A stretch of 22,830 nucleotides of DNA from a virus: positions 1-22,830 of IMG/VR virus record IMGVR_UViG_3300029267_003652; one strand, given 5' to 3'. Below, one piece after another: positions 21,730 to 22,830 of this stretch. The notes below the pieces were generated by a model that searched no databases, was not told the DNA's origin, and saw only the letters and a program-made list of their open reading frames with translations. The position numbers and the translations under genes were made by a program. The number at the start of each line of letters is the position of its first letter. Position 1 is the stretch's first letter.

Positions 21730-22209
21730 CTATTTTTCGTGTTTTTTCTTGTAAAAAGCTTTATTATCGACTTTTTTCTCGAATGTTATTATTTCGTTTA
21801 GCCTTTTAATAACGAATTGAGTTACTGTCTGGTTGTATTTTCTGGCCATTTCTTTAATTGAGACCATCAAATATATGGGTATATTCAATGCCAATCTTTC
21901 TACTCCAGGTCTCTTTTTAGCTGTTTCTGTCTTTTTACGTACTTTTTTAGTTGATAGGTATAGATGGTCTACGTTTGTGCATGATTTATTATCACATGAT
22001 TGTAGAACGTAGTATCCATATGGAATATGTCCTTTCTCTACCATCCATGCTCCTCTATGTGCTCCTATTGGAATCCCTTCTACATATATAGAAGGACGGC
22101 TTCCTTCTTTTACAGATCCTTTCCAGCCGAAACATCCGTTTTTCAGCTTTTTTCTGTATTTTTTAAGAGTCTTTTGGATCTTTTCTTTTTTGGTTTTTGT
22201 TAATCTCAC
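21730..22209 (-). CDS. HNH-like fold fused to ribbon-helix-helix-like domain, putative regulator
   Basis: The start is GTG 22209 with GGAG six bases upstream; a TTG at 22221 lies inside that site. After a basic N-terminus, residues about 25-87 follow the HNH plan of homing-type nucleases: GCFGWKGS, AHRGAWMVEKGHIPYGYYVL, then SCDNKSCTNVDHLYLST with Cys72 and Cys77 (probable zinc ligands), Asn79 and His82. The usual first His of the active site is Gln70 (VLQSC), so cleavage activity is doubtful. Residues about 103-143 (RLALNIPIYLMVSIKEMARK, then TVTQFVIKRLNEII) look like a ribbon-helix-helix DNA-binding domain. I infer a DNA-binding regulator, possibly of the adjacent operon. It could instead be a still active nuclease. 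Confidence 0.7.
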   Translation of the reverse strand: MRLTKTKKEKIQKTLKKYRKKLKNGCFGWKGSVKEGSRPSIYVEGIPIGAHRGAWMVEKGHIPYGYYVLQSCDNKSCTNVDHLYLSTKKVRKKTETAKKRPGVERLALNIPIYLMVSIKEMARKYNQTVTQFVIKRLNEIITFEKKVDNKAFYKKKHEK

Positions 22210-22299
22210 TTCTTTCTCCAATCTGCGGTTTTTATGACAGACGTTTCTACAGTGTATTCCCTGAATTGTCTGACTAACGTTATGAAATTATGAAACTTA

Positions 22300-22327
22300 T
22301 TTATATCTCTAAATCAGCCAATTCCAA
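22300..22327 (-). promoter_or_regulatory. Possible promoter for the HNH/RHH gene
   Basis: On the - strand TTGGAA (22322-22327), a 16-base spacer and TATAAA (22300-22305) give a moderate sigma70-like match about 90 bases before the start codon. The surrounding gap 22210-22374 holds no gene; it also contains the palindrome TAACGTTA (22275-22282). Confidence 0.35.
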
Positions 22328-22374
22328 GTTTATTCCATAAATACATCTGCCATAAAATGTACCGATAATATTTA

Positions 22375-22803
22375 TTATCCCGCTATATGTAACCATATTC
22401 TAGATGCTACATATTTAGAGCCAAAGTATACTGCTCTTGCGGTTTCTTTCGCTGCATTTACACATGCTCCAATTACAGCGCTGCTGACCTTAGGATGCCT
22501 TAACGCTTGTATTCCAAGTACTCCTATTGCGACGCCTAGTCCAATTTTAAATAGCGTCCACTTCAATCTACTATAGAATCCTTCTTCTTTTACTACAGGC
22601 AAACTCTGTACGTATTGATTGTAGTTTGCGGTGCGTCTTCTAGAAGCTTCTATTTCTCTAGGAGTCATAGGTCTTTCTAGAAGCAAACCAGGACATCCAG
22701 TAGGAACAACCTTTACAAGTTTTTCCTTCCTTTTAGGCATGGTGCGTCTTCTTCTTTGTACTGCTCCAGGAACATTTTTATATACATCTTTTCTAGGACC
22801 CAT
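22375..22803 (-). CDS. Membrane protein with very basic N-terminus, 142 aa, start uncertain
   Basis: Function not recognised. From ATG 22803 the protein has an Arg/Lys-rich N-terminus (AVQRRRRTMPKRKEKLVKVV), a middle with PMTPREIEASRRRTANYNQY, and a hydrophobic region at about residues 84-100 (FKIGLGVAIGVLGIQAL) followed by further weakly hydrophobic helix (VSSAVIGACVNAAK) and an aromatic end. It lacks a signal peptide. No clear ribosome site precedes the ATG, and the frame remains open to the window edge, so the true start may lie outside. The basic tail plus Ala/Gly-rich membrane helix recalls the exported proteins at 20397 and 21094, but in reversed order. Confidence 0.62.
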   Translation of the reverse strand: MGPRKDVYKNVPGAVQRRRRTMPKRKEKLVKVVPTGCPGLLLERPMTPREIEASRRRTANYNQYVQSLPVVKEEGFYSRLKWTLFKIGLGVAIGVLGIQALRHPKVSSAVIGACVNAAKETARAVYFGSKYVASRIWLHIAG

Positions 22804-22830
22804 ATTTCCAAACTCTCTTTGTAGGTCCTT

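Noticed and set aside
21730-22209. Calling the HNH-like gene an active homing endonuclease.
   Set aside because: The first active-site His is Gln and the C-terminus looks like a DNA-binding regulator; activity cannot be assumed.
12-22830. A 9-bp inverted match between the window ends (AAGGACCTA at 12-20 and its complement at 22822-22830).
   Set aside because: Too short for terminal repeats or attachment sites; the coding frame continues through both places, and chance over this length is reasonable.

Overview
The window is most simply read as part of a tailed double-stranded DNA phage genome (free phage or prophage) with short-tailed, podovirus-like virion genes. It appears to infect a Gram-negative bacterium: it uses Shine-Dalgarno sites, sigma70-like promoters, Sec signal peptides and one probable lipoprotein. 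The host cannot be fixed from sequence alone. Base composition is moderately AT-rich and start codons include ATG and GTG. No integrase, replication gene, tRNA, rRNA or CRISPR array is visible.

Region 1 (3-6005, + strand) is the DNA-packaging module. It holds a terminase small subunit cut by the window edge, four small unknown genes (two with membrane anchors), the terminase large subunit, a probable lipoprotein, a small membrane protein and a P22-type portal. Region 2 (6098-10508, + strand) is the head module: small basic proteins, a conserved unknown, a scaffold-like protein, a terminator, a promoter with three small hairpins, an N4-gp56-type major capsid protein and a beta-rich virion protein. 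Region 3 (10522-15334, + strand) is the connector/tail module: a small gene with no normal start codon, an adaptor-like protein with an inserted beta domain, a tiny membrane protein, a tail-fibre-like protein that appears to start at ATC, a 760-residue nozzle-like protein and a further virion protein. Region 4 (15348-19073, + strand) encodes two proteins of the internal/ejection type, the second 1033 residues long.

Region 5 (19066-22803, - strand) faces the structural genes and is the unusual part. A near-consensus promoter (TTGACA, 17 bp, TATACT with extended -10) drives a run of small genes. Four of them begin with Sec signal peptides and one more has a membrane segment. Several have Gly/Ala-rich membrane segments and arginine-rich tails, and one has an RS-dipeptide stretch. 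Upstream on the same strand lies a gene for an HNH-like fold, with the usual first His replaced by Gln, fused to a ribbon-helix-helix-like tail. This is a plausible regulator of the exported-protein operon. I infer an accessory cargo module (envelope modification, superinfection exclusion or secreted effectors); no function is proven by sequence.

Three genes show reading anomalies: the tail-fibre gene lacks ATG/GTG/TTG at its expected start, the small gene before the adaptor has no canonical start at all, and a short exported-protein gene has an in-frame TAA directly after its signal peptide. These may be real recoding or atypical initiation, decay, or sequence errors.
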